This document shows positions 36,842 to 46,282 of a stretch of 64,000 nucleotides of DNA, piece after piece. Within the stretch, counting starts at the first letter, position 1; each line of letters opens with the position of its first letter. The translations under genes and the position numbers were made by a program. This DNA is from JAJDTR01 sp965220415. GTDB taxonomy: Bacteria; Poribacteria; WGA-4E; JAJDTR01. The stretch covers positions 1,736,001 to 1,800,000 of the forward strand of contig OZ244829.1 in NCBI GenBank assembly GCA_965220415.1. The letters run 5' to 3'. Below the pieces are notes generated by a model, which was not told where the DNA came from, did not search any database, and saw nothing but the letters and a program-made list of their open reading frames with translations.

Positions 36842-37920
36842 TTTCCGGTTCCATCAACTATCGACGATAATTCGCTATGTGACGCATGCGGGTTAAGCCG
36901 CGAACCGCTCCGTTCACCCAGTGTAGACGGGCTAACGAGTCCAGGACGCCGTAATCCTGAAACGGTTTGCACGTCATAGATTTCCTGACAGACGCTCTCA
37001 TATCTAAGGTGACCAACCGTCGTTCCGCTTGGCAGATGGATGGCGATAATGCCGCAAAACGGCGATTCCCTTGCAATTGGTATGTCACTAAAAGTCGGAC
37101 TCTTGCGACGCAATTGCGATAATCCAACGAACAGATAATCCCCATAGCGCGCCATGCCGCGCACAAAACCGGGTAATCGTGTAACTACCTCGTAACTGCC
37201 TTTCCCCGTGTCCACTTGAGCAAGTTTCCCCGTTGCCGACAGCAACACATAGAGTTTATTATCGTACATCCGCGGGGTGTGCGGCATCGGCAATCCTCCC
37301 AGTACAACCTCGTTGCTGGCGACGTGCATGACAACACCGCCAGAAGTCTTATTAGTCCGCCAGCCTTCAGATGTGTTCGTTTCACCTAGTGCCGTGACAT
37401 ACCCGGGATGGCCATTGATCATCGCGACACCATTGAGGTGACACCGATCTTCCGGCGCAAGTTCGCTGACGAACCGCGGTCGCCACCGGGGATTAAAGTT
37501 GTCCCCGTCGTCCTTCAGGGAAAGACATGAAAATAGTGTATTGACTTGCCATAGCCCCAACCGTCCCCATACTAGGTCATGTGTTTTTAGTTCACCGCAG
37601 AAATGCGCCGCCTGTGGCACGTATTGCCCGTCGGAGGTGTTCGAACGACGTGGATAACTGCTCCCGAGTGCGCGTACATAGGACAGCATAATCACTTCGT
37701 CTTTTGTCGCGACAGCGAGGCGATTGCCCTCGGCAGCCAACCCCATAGGCGAGTCGAAATCCTGTGACAACTGAACGAGATTGTCCGAGTTTCCCGCGCT
37801 AATGTAGATAATCTTGTTCGCTTGATAAATACTAATGATAAGCGTACATTGCAGCGTCCACAGCAGTTCGGAGAATTCCGTGGAATGAGTGCATGTAAAA
37901 GGGTGCAGTTGTTGACTCAT
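36838..37920 (-). CDS. TIGR03032/DUF4915 family protein
   Basis: 360 residues. The family shows a repeated propeller-like core around HLNGVAMINGHPGYVTALGET and WRTNKTSGGVVMHV, both readable here. Biochemical function is unknown; members occur in cyanobacteria and in Planctomycetes-type genomes. It begins with CTHSTEFSELLWTLQCTLIISIYQANKI-like residues typical of the N-terminus. Its stop overlaps the era start by 4 bp. No signal peptide. Function left open. Confidence 0.82.
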   Translation of the reverse strand: MSQQLHPFTCTHSTEFSELLWTLQCTLIISIYQANKIIYISAGNSDNLVQLSQDFDSPMGLAAEGNRLAVATKDEVIMLSYVRALGSSYPRRSNTSDGQYVPQAAHFCGELKTHDLVWGRLGLWQVNTLFSCLSLKDDGDNFNPRWRPRFVSELAPEDRCHLNGVAMINGHPGYVTALGETNTSEGWRTNKTSGGVVMHVASNEVVLGGLPMPHTPRMYDNKLYVLLSATGKLAQVDTGKGSYEVVTRLPGFVRGMARYGDYLFVGLSQLRRKSPTFSDIPIARESPFCGIIAIHLPSGTTVGHLRYESVCQEIYDVQTVSGLRRPGLVSPSTLGERSGSRLNPHASHSELSSIVDGTGK

Positions 37921-38228
37921 AACCTTGTCTCGACTTTAGGGCCAGTTTGAGAATTTATTTGTGGCAGAATGCACGGAACGAGGGATTTCCATCGCAGGAT
38001 TGGCTATCGCGCTCGCTATTCGCTCGCTTGAGGGATCTCTATCGCCTTCGTTATTCACTCACTTGATCGCTCGCTATTCACTCGCTTGATTGTTGTTCCC
38101 TACAAGCCCCCTGCAACACGACATTGTTGCAGACAATCACTATTTCCGTTTTTCGCGGGTGGCCTATCAGCATTCATCTGCACTGACTACTGATTACCGT
38201 AATTCCGAATCAACGTCGTGTCGCTATG
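37921..38228. repeat. Gap filled with 36-bp element copies
   Basis: Three to four head-to-tail and nested copies of the interspersed element (about 37983-38090) lie between two minus-strand genes. They show repeated TATTC-[AG]-CTCGCTTGA units. No gene seen. Confidence 0.65.
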
Positions 38229-39065
38229 TCACTCCTCTTTTTCCTCCAAACCCAGGCGCCCTTGCAGGTTGTGAACGAACTGACGGGCAACGCGGCCCGA
38301 ACGTCCGCTGGATGACGCCTCCCACTCCAGCGCCGTACGATGCAACTCCTCTGTCGAAATCGATATGCCATGTTTCCGGGCGTAGTGTGAGACCATCTGC
38401 AAATACATGGTTTGGGATATCCGGTAAAACGCGAGACGCAGCCCGAATCGATCGCTCAGGGAAACCTTCTCTTCTGTCGCTTCACGAGGGTACAACTCGT
38501 CTTCATCAGTGTTGGGAAACTGATTCTCCTTCACCTGACGCGGCATGAGATGCCGCCGATTCGAGGTGGCGTAAATAAGGACGTTTTCCGGACGCGCCGC
38601 AATTCCGCCTTCCAACATAGCTTTCAATTCCCGATACTCGGCTTCCCCTTCGCTGAAGGCGAGGTCATCGCAAAAAAGAATATACCGTTCCGGGCGCGAC
38701 CATAGCAGGTCCGCGATTTCCTGAAGATGAAGCAAACCATCTCGATTTACCTCCACCAACCGCAGTCCATCGCTTTCGTATTGTCGAAGCATGCCCTTGA
38801 TGAGCGAGGATTTTCCCGTTCCGCGATCACCCCAAAGTAGAACGTGGTTGGCAGGTAGACCGCGTAGAAACTGAAGAGTATTTCGATTGACCACCTCGAT
38901 TTGACGTGTAATGCCAATAAGATCGCCAATCTCTACGAGATCGGGATGCTTAACCGGAAGCAAATGCCCCGACCCGTTCTGACTACGCCATCGAAATGCA
39001 ATGTATTCGTCAAGCAGATCTTCTGCCGCCGCAATTGGCAGACGAGAAGTCGCCGCACTCATCAA
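38229..39065 (-). CDS. DUF815 AAA-type ATPase
   Basis: 278 residues. The Walker A GDRGTGKSSLIKG and Walker B ILFCDDLAF of DUF815 are present, plus the motif ATSNRRHLMPRQV and a DRFGLRLAFYR arginine-finger segment. DUF815 proteins are single-domain AAA ATPases of unsettled function, often near thiamine or cytochrome genes elsewhere. Here it stands between repeats and a FabG-like gene. No membrane segment. The product ends EEKEE. Confidence 0.85.
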   Translation of the reverse strand: MMSAATSRLPIAAAEDLLDEYIAFRWRSQNGSGHLLPVKHPDLVEIGDLIGITRQIEVVNRNTLQFLRGLPANHVLLWGDRGTGKSSLIKGMLRQYESDGLRLVEVNRDGLLHLQEIADLLWSRPERYILFCDDLAFSEGEAEYRELKAMLEGGIAARPENVLIYATSNRRHLMPRQVKENQFPNTDEDELYPREATEEKVSLSDRFGLRLAFYRISQTMYLQMVSHYARKHGISISTEELHRTALEWEASSSGRSGRVARQFVHNLQGRLGLEEKEE

Positions 39066-39277
39066 CGTCTCAGCTTTGTCAAGAAGTCGCTCAAGTCGGT
39101 AAATTATCGAATTCCAATTGAATGTTTTCTCGTCGATTTCTCCTTCTCCTTTGCGAATTACGCCCTTTTAATGCTTGGCAGATGTTCCCGAAACCAATCG
39201 AAAACCTTCGGATAGGGACTAGATCTGCCATGACCATCCGAGATGCCGATACTAGCCACCGTTGTATAATTGCCGCC

Positions 39278-40027
39278 TCAAGGAAATAGAATCCGCCCGC
39301 CGCTTGCGATTACGGTAGATCCCGTCATAAAACTGGATTCCTCGCTCAATAGAAACGCGATAATGTCTGCAATTTCTTCCGGTTCGCCCACACGGCCCAA
39401 GGGAGTGGTTATACGCATATGTTCCAGCATCTCCGTCGACAGCTCGCCCAGCATATCTGTCTTGGTAGCACCGGGAGCAACGCAGTTGATTCGGATATTA
39501 TGTTCGGCAAAAGGCTCACAGCACGATTTCGTTAGAGAGATGACCCCGGCTTTGGAAGCGCCATAGGCTAGTTGATGCGGGCGCACCGCTAACCCGGCGA
39601 TTGAAGCCAAATTGACGATGCGTCCGAATTGTTGCTCTATCATGTGATCCTTCACCGCCCAAATCACATTGAAAGAGCCCGTTAAGTTGACGGCGATGAT
39701 GCGGTCCCAATGCTCGGGAGTCAACTCGTCAAAACCTTGGGTACCTACAATCCCCGCATTATTGACCAACAGATCAATGCGTCCTAGTTCATCTAACACC
39801 TTCGCGGCCATTGCATTGACCGCTTCCCGATCAGTCACCTCAGCCGCCACGGTGATACATTGTCGTCCGATGGCGCGAATCTGGTCACAAACCTCCTCTG
39901 CTTTTCCTGCAGATTGAACGTAATGAACCGCCACATCCGCGCCCTCATTTGCGAGTTTTATTGCCGTCGACTTACCGATTCCTCGACTAGCCCCCGTTAC
40001 CAATGCCACCTTGCCCTCAAATCTCAT
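39278..40027 (-). CDS. Short-chain dehydrogenase, FabG-like (3-oxoacyl-ACP reductase type)
   Basis: 249 residues. NADP motif TGASRGIGKST, NNAG in LLVNNAGIVG, catalytic Ser-Tyr-Lys in LASIAGLAV...YGASKAG, and the C-terminal FLLSEESSFMTGSTV of classical SDRs. The start is ATG 40027 (MRFEGKVAL); the longer frame begins 45 bp upstream and adds residues without family support. An acyl-chain reductase role is typical, but no other fab gene is in the window. Confidence 0.88.
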   Translation of the reverse strand: MRFEGKVALVTGASRGIGKSTAIKLANEGADVAVHYVQSAGKAEEVCDQIRAIGRQCITVAAEVTDREAVNAMAAKVLDELGRIDLLVNNAGIVGTQGFDELTPEHWDRIIAVNLTGSFNVIWAVKDHMIEQQFGRIVNLASIAGLAVRPHQLAYGASKAGVISLTKSCCEPFAEHNIRINCVAPGATKTDMLGELSTEMLEHMRITTPLGRVGEPEEIADIIAFLLSEESSFMTGSTVIASGGRILFP

Positions 40028-40190
40028 TGATTCGTCCCCGTTTTCCGCATGAATAATCTCGTGAGAAAACATCTCTCATACGTGGAATATACTCTGATTC
40101 TTCAGTTGTTTCGCCAATTCGCGAAACTATATTTTAACACATTCTCGAAAATCATTCAAATCCTGAAATCCCAATGTACGTGCATTTCTT

Positions 40191-40220
40191 TTGATTCATT
40201 CTTTCAACCTATGATACAAT
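40191..40220 (+). promoter_or_regulatory. Sigma70-type promoter for nfo
   Basis: TTGATT (40191-40196), 18 bases, TACAAT (40215-40220). The ATG at 40219 would lie in the -10, so translation must begin at 40261; this decides the start. Confidence 0.5.
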
Positions 40221-40260
40221 GGCATTCTTTCAAACCGAGAAAGGATCGAGAAAATCAAAC

Positions 40261-41103
40261 ATGCTACTTGGAGCTCATGTATCTACCGCTGGTGGTTTAT
40301 ATAAATCAATTGAAAACGGAGAAAAGCTGGATTGCGAGGCAATACAGATTTTCGTGAAAAGCCCCAACCGTTGGGTCAGCAAAGAGCTTACTGAAGACGA
40401 CACGAATCGCTTCAAAGCGTCGTGGCAAGCGTCCGCAATCCAATCCGTACTTATTCACGACATTCATCTCACCAACCTCACTTCTCCCAAACCTGAAGTG
40501 CTTGAGAATTCTCGAGATCAGGTCCGATCCCAATTGCAACTGGCGGATGTCCTCGGAATTCCTTATTTCGTAACCCACATGGGGGCACACCTTGACGCCG
40601 GGGAAGATGAAGGGTTGAGGTTGTTGAGCGAGAGTCTCAACCTACTGTTCGAACAGACGGCGGGTGGCGAAGTGATGGTGCTGCTTGAGACTACTGCCGG
40701 ACAAGGATCGAATATGGGTTACACTTTTGAACATCTGCGCCGGACTATCGACAGTTCGAAATATCCGGAAAGGCTCGGCGTCTGCCTCGATACCTGTCAC
40801 ATCTTCGTTGCAGGCTACGATATTCGAACCGAGGATGCTTATCAAAAGACCTTCGAGGAATTTGATCGCATCATCGGTCTAGATCGACTTCGTGCGTTTC
40901 ACCTCAACGATGCTAAAGCCGAATATCAAAGCCGTAAAGATCGCCATGAACACATCGGCGAGGGGAATCTCGGCGCACTTCCTTTCAAACTTCTCCTGAA
41001 CGACTCACGATTTGCGGGTGTCCCGATGGTCATTGAGACGCCAAAGATGGAAGAGATGCACGGGACGAACCTAGCCGTGTTGAGGAGCTTGATTGAATCG
41101 TGA
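40261..41103 (+). CDS. nfo: Endonuclease IV (AP endonuclease)
   Basis: 280 residues, the usual length. Cleaves DNA 5' to abasic sites in base-excision repair. Metal ligands are recognisable: HMGAHL, LLETTAGQGSN, DTCHIFVAGYD, FHLNDAKAEYQSRKDRHEHIGEG, and VIETP near the end. The barrel begins MLLGAHVSTAGG. I start at ATG 40261 because the upstream ATG at 40219 overlaps a -10 hexamer. Confidence 0.95.
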   Translation: MLLGAHVSTAGGLYKSIENGEKLDCEAIQIFVKSPNRWVSKELTEDDTNRFKASWQASAIQSVLIHDIHLTNLTSPKPEVLENSRDQVRSQLQLADVLGIPYFVTHMGAHLDAGEDEGLRLLSESLNLLFEQTAGGEVMVLLETTAGQGSNMGYTFEHLRRTIDSSKYPERLGVCLDTCHIFVAGYDIRTEDAYQKTFEEFDRIIGLDRLRAFHLNDAKAEYQSRKDRHEHIGEGNLGALPFKLLLNDSRFAGVPMVIETPKMEEMHGTNLAVLRSLIES

Positions 41104-41270
41104 AATCGCGCCGGTGAAAGCATTTTCTGCGTCGAGACGGACAAGCCTCTGAACGCAATTCAAAAACTGCATTAATATTCAGTAATCCGTCAATGAAGGA
41201 CTAGGCTCTGCTGACATTCCATTGCAGCCAGATGCTCGGGGAGTATGTACACACCCACGGTTCTTCGTAG

Positions 41271-41289
41271 GGGTTGGGTCTCCCAACCC
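41271..41289 (+). terminator. Hairpin, possible terminator after nfo
   Basis: GGGTTGGG-TCT-CCCAACCC followed by TTTGG. The stem is perfect over 8 bp; the short T tract makes termination uncertain. It also belongs to the GTAGG hairpin family. Confidence 0.4.
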
Positions 41290-41737
41290 TTTGGTCACAC
41301 ATCAGAGACGATTTCGGACTTCTGTAGGTTGGTTTCCAAAATCGACGTTTTGGTTCGGAGATATGAATCTCGATTTACAATCTACACTCAATCCGTATGG
41401 TTTGAGTCTCCCGACGCGGATTAATCAACGGACGAGGAAACCTCGCCCCTACGATTACGGACAGCTTCGCGCAAATGTCAACATGCCCTAGTAGGGACAT
41501 TCGTTCTCATTCGATGCTAGGACGTACACCGATGTTTTTACTAGCTATCCTCGACCATCAAATCTCCTATTTCCCCTTCTTATCCTCATTCATTGCCCCT
41601 TTTGTAGGAGCGAGATTTGCTTGAGATGGGTGAACTTTCGTCATTCTCGCGGTGTCATCAACAGTGAGAACCCGGGGGAGATTTTTATCGCGCCCACTGT
41701 TCATTAACTAACCCAAGTTGCTACTCATTCTCGTAGG

Positions 41738-41754
41738 TCGGGCTTCTAGCCCGA
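41738..41754 (+). repeat. GTAGG-family hairpin with TCT loop
   Basis: TCGGGCT-TCT-AGCCCGA preceded by GTAGG and followed by TTCTCTTTCT, which makes it terminator-like on the plus strand. A second loop of TCT ties it to the 41271 and 48744 hairpins. Confidence 0.55.
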
Positions 41755-42159
41755 TTCTCTTTCTATAATACGTTTCAAACCGGGGCAATGTGGGTTAAAT
41801 CGAATCAATTTTGCTCGCAATGGATTGACAAATCCATTGCGCACATGCGGGTACGGTTTGGATATGCCTATCCAAGCTGAGCGGGATTACAATCTAACAC
41901 CCGGAAAATGCAAATCCAACTATCAGCGATAGGTCGCAACTTGGGTTAACTTTACTCCGCGTTGTCAGAAATTGCGTCTTCTGTAGGAGCGATCTCCAGG
42001 TCGCGACCCTTGTACGAGGGAACTCCGATTCCCGACCTGCTGGTGCTACGTGAGTCTTATTAGAAACAATTATCACTGGAAGATAAAGCGCAATAATACC
42101 CAACGCAAAGTATAATCGCTCCTGCAGCAGGTGAATTGTACAAACTCCCAGTCAATCCA

Positions 42160-43668
42160 ATGTTTCTGATACTTTTCCGTAGAGAATTACTAGCAAATCT
42201 GATGACACTTCGATTTTTTGTCGTTGTCGTCACCTGCCTCGTACTGGTCACTGTCAGTACCATTGTACTTCTCCAAGATTACGAACATCGTCTGGGCGTC
42301 TACAACACCGCCGTGAATACGCATCGCGAAGATATAACGGACGCCATGACCTATTCGCAACTCCGGCTGTATGTGGATCGTCCCCCCAACCCTCTCAGCA
42401 TTTTTAACCAAGGGCTCGACAAACGACTTGGAAACACCGTCCATGTTCATCACCAATATGTGCCTACTCTGCTGGACGCAAAACAACATGGCGTAGATAA
42501 TCCGTTCCTCAATCTCTTCTCCGGCATGGATTTGGTCTTTATCTTCCAGGTCGTCCTAAGCTTAATGGCATTGCTGTTCGCTTATGACGCGATAGCGGGC
42601 GAACGCGAAGCGCATACTCTTCGGCTAATGGCGACTAACCCGGTGCCTCGAAGTCTCATTCTTCTGGCGAAGTATGCGAGCGCGATGGTATGTCTAACTG
42701 TTTCGCTGATTATCAGTGTCCTGCTGGCACTGTTTCTGTTGACAACCTCTGGATTGATTGCCTTTTCAGGCGAGGATTATCTTCGGATACTGGTAATTCT
42801 GCTGACATCCGTGATTTACCTTTCCACGTTCTATCTGATTGGTTTGCTCATTTCGACAGTTTCGCGCCGTTCCGCGACGGCGTTGGTATTTGTCATGTTT
42901 GTGTGGGTGATGCTAGTGCTAGTTTATCCAAGTCTAACCGTTGCAACCCTCGATCGATTGATAACCATAGACGAAAAGTTAAATGCTGCCCTGTCCGAGA
43001 TTGAACAGTTCTGGGAACGGTATGATGCCGATGAGCGAGCTTCGGTCAAAGAGAACTCCGTACGTGCGTATAGCTATCCTGCGCGCATTGGTCAGGGTGA
43101 CCATCTCAAATATTCCGGCGGTTACAACAAACAAACCCTGCTTCACCACAGATTTTGGTGGACGTACGGTTTTGACAAAATTGACGAAGACAAAGAGCAG
43201 TTCGTCCCGAATGTGCAATCCCATAACCAGCTCTTGGAATCATCCCGACTTCGAGCTGCGGAAAAGACGTGGCTGGTTCGAAAAATAGCGCTTGATGAGA
43301 CGTACGGCGCCAAAACACATGTTGTGCGGATGGCGATACGTCTTTCGCCGGCGGCAACTTATGATTTGGCAACTGAGGCTTTGGCGGGCACAGATTTCCA
43401 AGGGATAGATCGTTTCGCGGAGTCAAGCCGGAAGCATCGGCGCGCTCTGATTGAATATCTGCATGAGAAGAAAGCCTTTTCCTCCAGGCAATGGTTTTCC
43501 CACGACAAAGGCAGAGTGCGTTGGGACGATTTACCGCAGTTTTCCTATCAGCGCGCAGATTTGGGAAGTGATATCATTGATGTTATTCCCGATCTGATTC
43601 TATTGCTAGCAATCAACTTAGCGATATTTGTGGCAGTCTTTTTGACCTTCCGCAGGCAGGCAATATAG
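42160..43668 (+). CDS. ABC-2 type transporter permease (GldF/DUF3526-like)
   Basis: 502 residues. An N-terminal helix (LMTLRFFVVVVTCLVLVTVSTIVLL) is followed by a large extracytoplasmic loop, then the family core AYDAIAGEREAHTLRLMATNPVPRSLILLAKY and several helices, and a final helix near the C-terminus (IPDLILLLAINLAIFVAVFLTF). The E-R-E-x-x-T-L-R-L motif is typical of ABC-2 permeases. It is paired with a paralogue that begins 150 bp downstream. No ATPase gene lies nearby. Substrate unknown. ATG 42160 is preferred over the in-frame TTG 42136 for its homologous start (MFLILFRREL). Confidence 0.85.
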   Translation: MFLILFRRELLANLMTLRFFVVVVTCLVLVTVSTIVLLQDYEHRLGVYNTAVNTHREDITDAMTYSQLRLYVDRPPNPLSIFNQGLDKRLGNTVHVHHQYVPTLLDAKQHGVDNPFLNLFSGMDLVFIFQVVLSLMALLFAYDAIAGEREAHTLRLMATNPVPRSLILLAKYASAMVCLTVSLIISVLLALFLLTTSGLIAFSGEDYLRILVILLTSVIYLSTFYLIGLLISTVSRRSATALVFVMFVWVMLVLVYPSLTVATLDRLITIDEKLNAALSEIEQFWERYDADERASVKENSVRAYSYPARIGQGDHLKYSGGYNKQTLLHHRFWWTYGFDKIDEDKEQFVPNVQSHNQLLESSRLRAAEKTWLVRKIALDETYGAKTHVVRMAIRLSPAATYDLATEALAGTDFQGIDRFAESSRKHRRALIEYLHEKKAFSSRQWFSHDKGRVRWDDLPQFSYQRADLGSDIIDVIPDLILLLAINLAIFVAVFLTFRRQAI

Positions 43669-43680
43669 GATCCAGCGAGC

Positions 43681-43768
43681 GATCAAATGAGATCAAGCGA
43701 ATGGATAATGAGCGCGATAGAGATCCTGATAGCGAATGCGAAAGAGATCCTACTCCGATAGAGTTCCC
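43681..43768 (+). repeat. Nested 36-bp elements between the two permease genes
   Basis: GATCAAATGAGATCAAGCGA followed by ATGGATAATGAGCGCGATAG and a second, truncated unit. They separate two paralogous permease genes. Confidence 0.7.
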
Positions 43769-43821
43769 AATACGTAAGCGGTTGTGCAATCTCCAACCAA
43801 TCCCACATTGGCGAGTTTTCT

Positions 43822-45261
43822 ATGATTTTTAGTATCGCAAAACGCGAACTTTACGACAACATGATGAGCCTTCGATTCGCGCTGATTGTGCTGTTAATGC
43901 TCACCGTAATGGTTGCCAATGCCGTTGTGTCCCTCGGTAGATACAACGAGCAAATGGGCGATTACCATCGAAATGTAGCCCAAGAACTCGAGGAGATGGA
44001 TCTCCACGCAAAGAGCTTTCAGTTATTAGTCTTGTATGGCCCCGGTGAACTTCATAAGCAGCCTTCCGCACTTTCGTTTTGTGCGAATGGCGGAGAAACC
44101 TATCTTTCCAAGAATACCGATGGCAGACCATTGGAACGGTGGTGGGGAGACTTCCCTGCCCGGTTCAACGGCATCTGGCGGATGACTTATCCTCAAAGTA
44201 ACCCGAGTCTGTGGAACTTCCTACCGGATTCTACTCAGATGGATTGGGCATTTCTGATTAGAGTTGTGTTGAGTTTTGCTGCAATCCTGTTCACTTTCGA
44301 TGCCATCTCCGGGGAGCGGGCGCGCGGGACGCTGAGGTTGATGCTCGCCAACAGCGTTCCGCGACATGTGGTGTTAGTCGGCAAATTTCTTGGTGCACTG
44401 ATAAGCATTGGTCTCCCGTTTCTCATGGCAGTGTTGGTCAATCTCTTCCTGCTTTACACCTCGGGCAGCATTCAGTTAGCCACAAGCGACTGGGCGAGGT
44501 TGGGGGGGATTGTCTTGATAGGCTTCGTCTACATAGCCATCTTTATCACATTGGGACTGCTGGTTTCCTCTCGCGCCCGGCAATCGCCATCAAGTCTGAT
44601 GGTTCTCACGTTAATCTGGGTCGTCTGGGTGATTCTGATACCGAACACGGTAGGATTGGTTGTCAGAAGCCTTAAGCCGGCAATGACTAGCGACGAATTC
44701 CGACAGCGGCGTGAGGAACTGTATCAGCAGGTGACACAGAAATATCTGGATCGCGGACTGCTTGATATGGATTTTGCCCCGCGTCAGATTCCGCCTGCGG
44801 AGGTCACCCTGTTGTGGGGCGAGTACCATCTCGAAGAATCCCTCGGCGACGAGCGATTCTTGGAGGAACATTTGAGAGCGCAACTAGATCAGGTCGCGTA
44901 TGCGAGATCGTTGGCACGCCTGTCGCCCGCAGCCGCGGCCCAATACGCCATTGAATCTCTTGCGGGAACCGGCTTTTCACGCCACTTACAGTTTCTTTCC
45001 CAAGTCAAGATTTATGCGTCCGAGTTTCGAGACTTCCTCGTCGAAGTCGACAAATCGGACTCGGAAAGCCCTCATGCGCTCTTTTTTCGATTGGCGATTT
45101 CGTGGAAGCCGGTGCCTCTTGACGCCATCCCGAAATTCAAAGATCGCTACAGCTTCGGCGAGTCACTAAACGATGCCATTGTGGATACGTTGCTGTTGGT
45201 ACTACTCTTCGTGGTGTTATCCGCCGCTCTATTTCTTTCTTTTCTTCGGGTTGATATTTAG
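43822..45261 (+). CDS. ABC-2 type transporter permease, paralogue of the upstream gene
   Basis: 479 residues with the same layout as the upstream permease: N-terminal helix at residues ~18-38, long extracytoplasmic loop, core TFDAISGERARGTLRLMLANSVPRHVVLVGKF, several helices, and a last helix (VDTLLLVLLFVVLSAALFLSFLRV). Duplicated genes of this kind form a heterodimeric membrane part. The ATPase must be encoded elsewhere, or the complex has another energy source. The 150-bp gap between them holds only repeats. Confidence 0.85.
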   Translation: MIFSIAKRELYDNMMSLRFALIVLLMLTVMVANAVVSLGRYNEQMGDYHRNVAQELEEMDLHAKSFQLLVLYGPGELHKQPSALSFCANGGETYLSKNTDGRPLERWWGDFPARFNGIWRMTYPQSNPSLWNFLPDSTQMDWAFLIRVVLSFAAILFTFDAISGERARGTLRLMLANSVPRHVVLVGKFLGALISIGLPFLMAVLVNLFLLYTSGSIQLATSDWARLGGIVLIGFVYIAIFITLGLLVSSRARQSPSSLMVLTLIWVVWVILIPNTVGLVVRSLKPAMTSDEFRQRREELYQQVTQKYLDRGLLDMDFAPRQIPPAEVTLLWGEYHLEESLGDERFLEEHLRAQLDQVAYARSLARLSPAAAAQYAIESLAGTGFSRHLQFLSQVKIYASEFRDFLVEVDKSDSESPHALFFRLAISWKPVPLDAIPKFKDRYSFGESLNDAIVDTLLLVLLFVVLSAALFLSFLRVDI

Positions 45262-45582
45262 TACCGAAATTTCTTAGCAAATAAGGGCCATTACAATTGC
45301 GTCCAACAATCGGATAGCAAGATTAAGTGGATTTCCAATTTGCAGAACCGACGGCGCCAGGGCGCGAATTTGGTGAGGTTTTCGATTTGGAATCTCCGCC
45401 ATTTCAGTTTAGGAGATGGACGTAAATTCAGACTAATTTTCTGGTATTCTTGAGTCGGTCAATTTATAATAGATGATATAGGCACGTATCCAAGTGTATT
45501 TTTTTTACGAGTTGTTCCTTCAGTTTTTGCTTGAGCAGCCGTAACGTCAGCCTAATTCAATTTCCGCTACTTGAGGAGGATA
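45262..45582. other. Gap before adk
   Basis: About 320 bp. A perfect TATAAT occurs at about 45466 but has no good -35 at 17 bases. Otherwise nothing recognisable. Confidence 0.35.
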
Positions 45583-46209
45583 ATGCAGAACGACTCACGC
45601 TACCGAACGGTACTACTATTTGGTCCCCCGGGCGCCGGAAAAGGCACACAGGGAAAAATTCTCGGATCGATTCCCGGATTTCTTCACGTTGCTTCAGGCG
45701 ATGTTTTTCGATCGCTTGATCCCGCCTCCGAACTGGGGAAAATCTTCGCCGATTATTCGTCGCGCGGTGCACTCGTACCCGACGACCTGACAGTCAAGAT
45801 GTGGGAGGAGCACACGCGGAATCTAACGGCGAAGGGAACATACACACCGAATAGTGAACTATTGATGCTTGATGGCATTCCACGGAATCTAAATCAAGCG
45901 CGGTTAATGGATGAACACATTCAAGTTCTTAGTCTTATCCATTTGGGCTGTGAAGACGAAGACGCGATGGTCGATAGGTTGAGCCGGCGGGCGATCAAAG
46001 AGAACCGCGTCGATGATGCCCGCGAAGATGTCATACGCCACCGTTTGAAAGTCTATGAACAGGAGACGCAGCCCCTAATCGACTACTATTCCGCATCGCT
46101 TGTGAACGTGGTTGACGCGCTCGGTACGCCGGCGGAAGTCCTTCAGCAAGTCCTCAAGCTGGTCGCGCCGATACAGCGCTCATGCTTCCCTGATGGCGTT
46201 GTGACATAG
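45583..46209 (+). CDS. adk: Adenylate kinase
   Basis: 208 residues of the short-LID type. Walker A GPPGAGKGTQGK, the AMP-binding DVFRSL segment, the DGIPRNLNQA motif and the LID arginines in RLSRRAIKENRVDD. Balances ATP, ADP and AMP in the cytoplasm. The ATG at 45583 follows GAGGAGG by a short spacer; the frame also opens at TTG 45571. The P-R in DGIPR replaces the common DGFPR. A nucleoside-monophosphate kinase of close specificity cannot be fully excluded. Confidence 0.88.
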   Translation: MQNDSRYRTVLLFGPPGAGKGTQGKILGSIPGFLHVASGDVFRSLDPASELGKIFADYSSRGALVPDDLTVKMWEEHTRNLTAKGTYTPNSELLMLDGIPRNLNQARLMDEHIQVLSLIHLGCEDEDAMVDRLSRRAIKENRVDDAREDVIRHRLKVYEQETQPLIDYYSASLVNVVDALGTPAEVLQQVLKLVAPIQRSCFPDGVVT

Positions 46210-46282
46210 GCTCCTGCCGGTTGTATCGAGTTGCTAAAGGTGCTTTTTCAAACAAGCTTCCAGACTATCTACGAGGTGATAA

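Larger units (their letters stand above)
41104..42159. other. 1-kb gap with hairpins
   Basis: Holds several GTAG-initiated hairpins: 41271-41289 (8-bp stem), 41738-41754 (7-bp stem) and others near 41440 and 41985. No gene is supportable. The first, 168 bp past nfo, may act as its terminator. Confidence 0.55.

Noticed and set aside
38090..38548. 152-codon plus-strand frame
   Set aside because: Antisense to DUF815 and begins in repeats.
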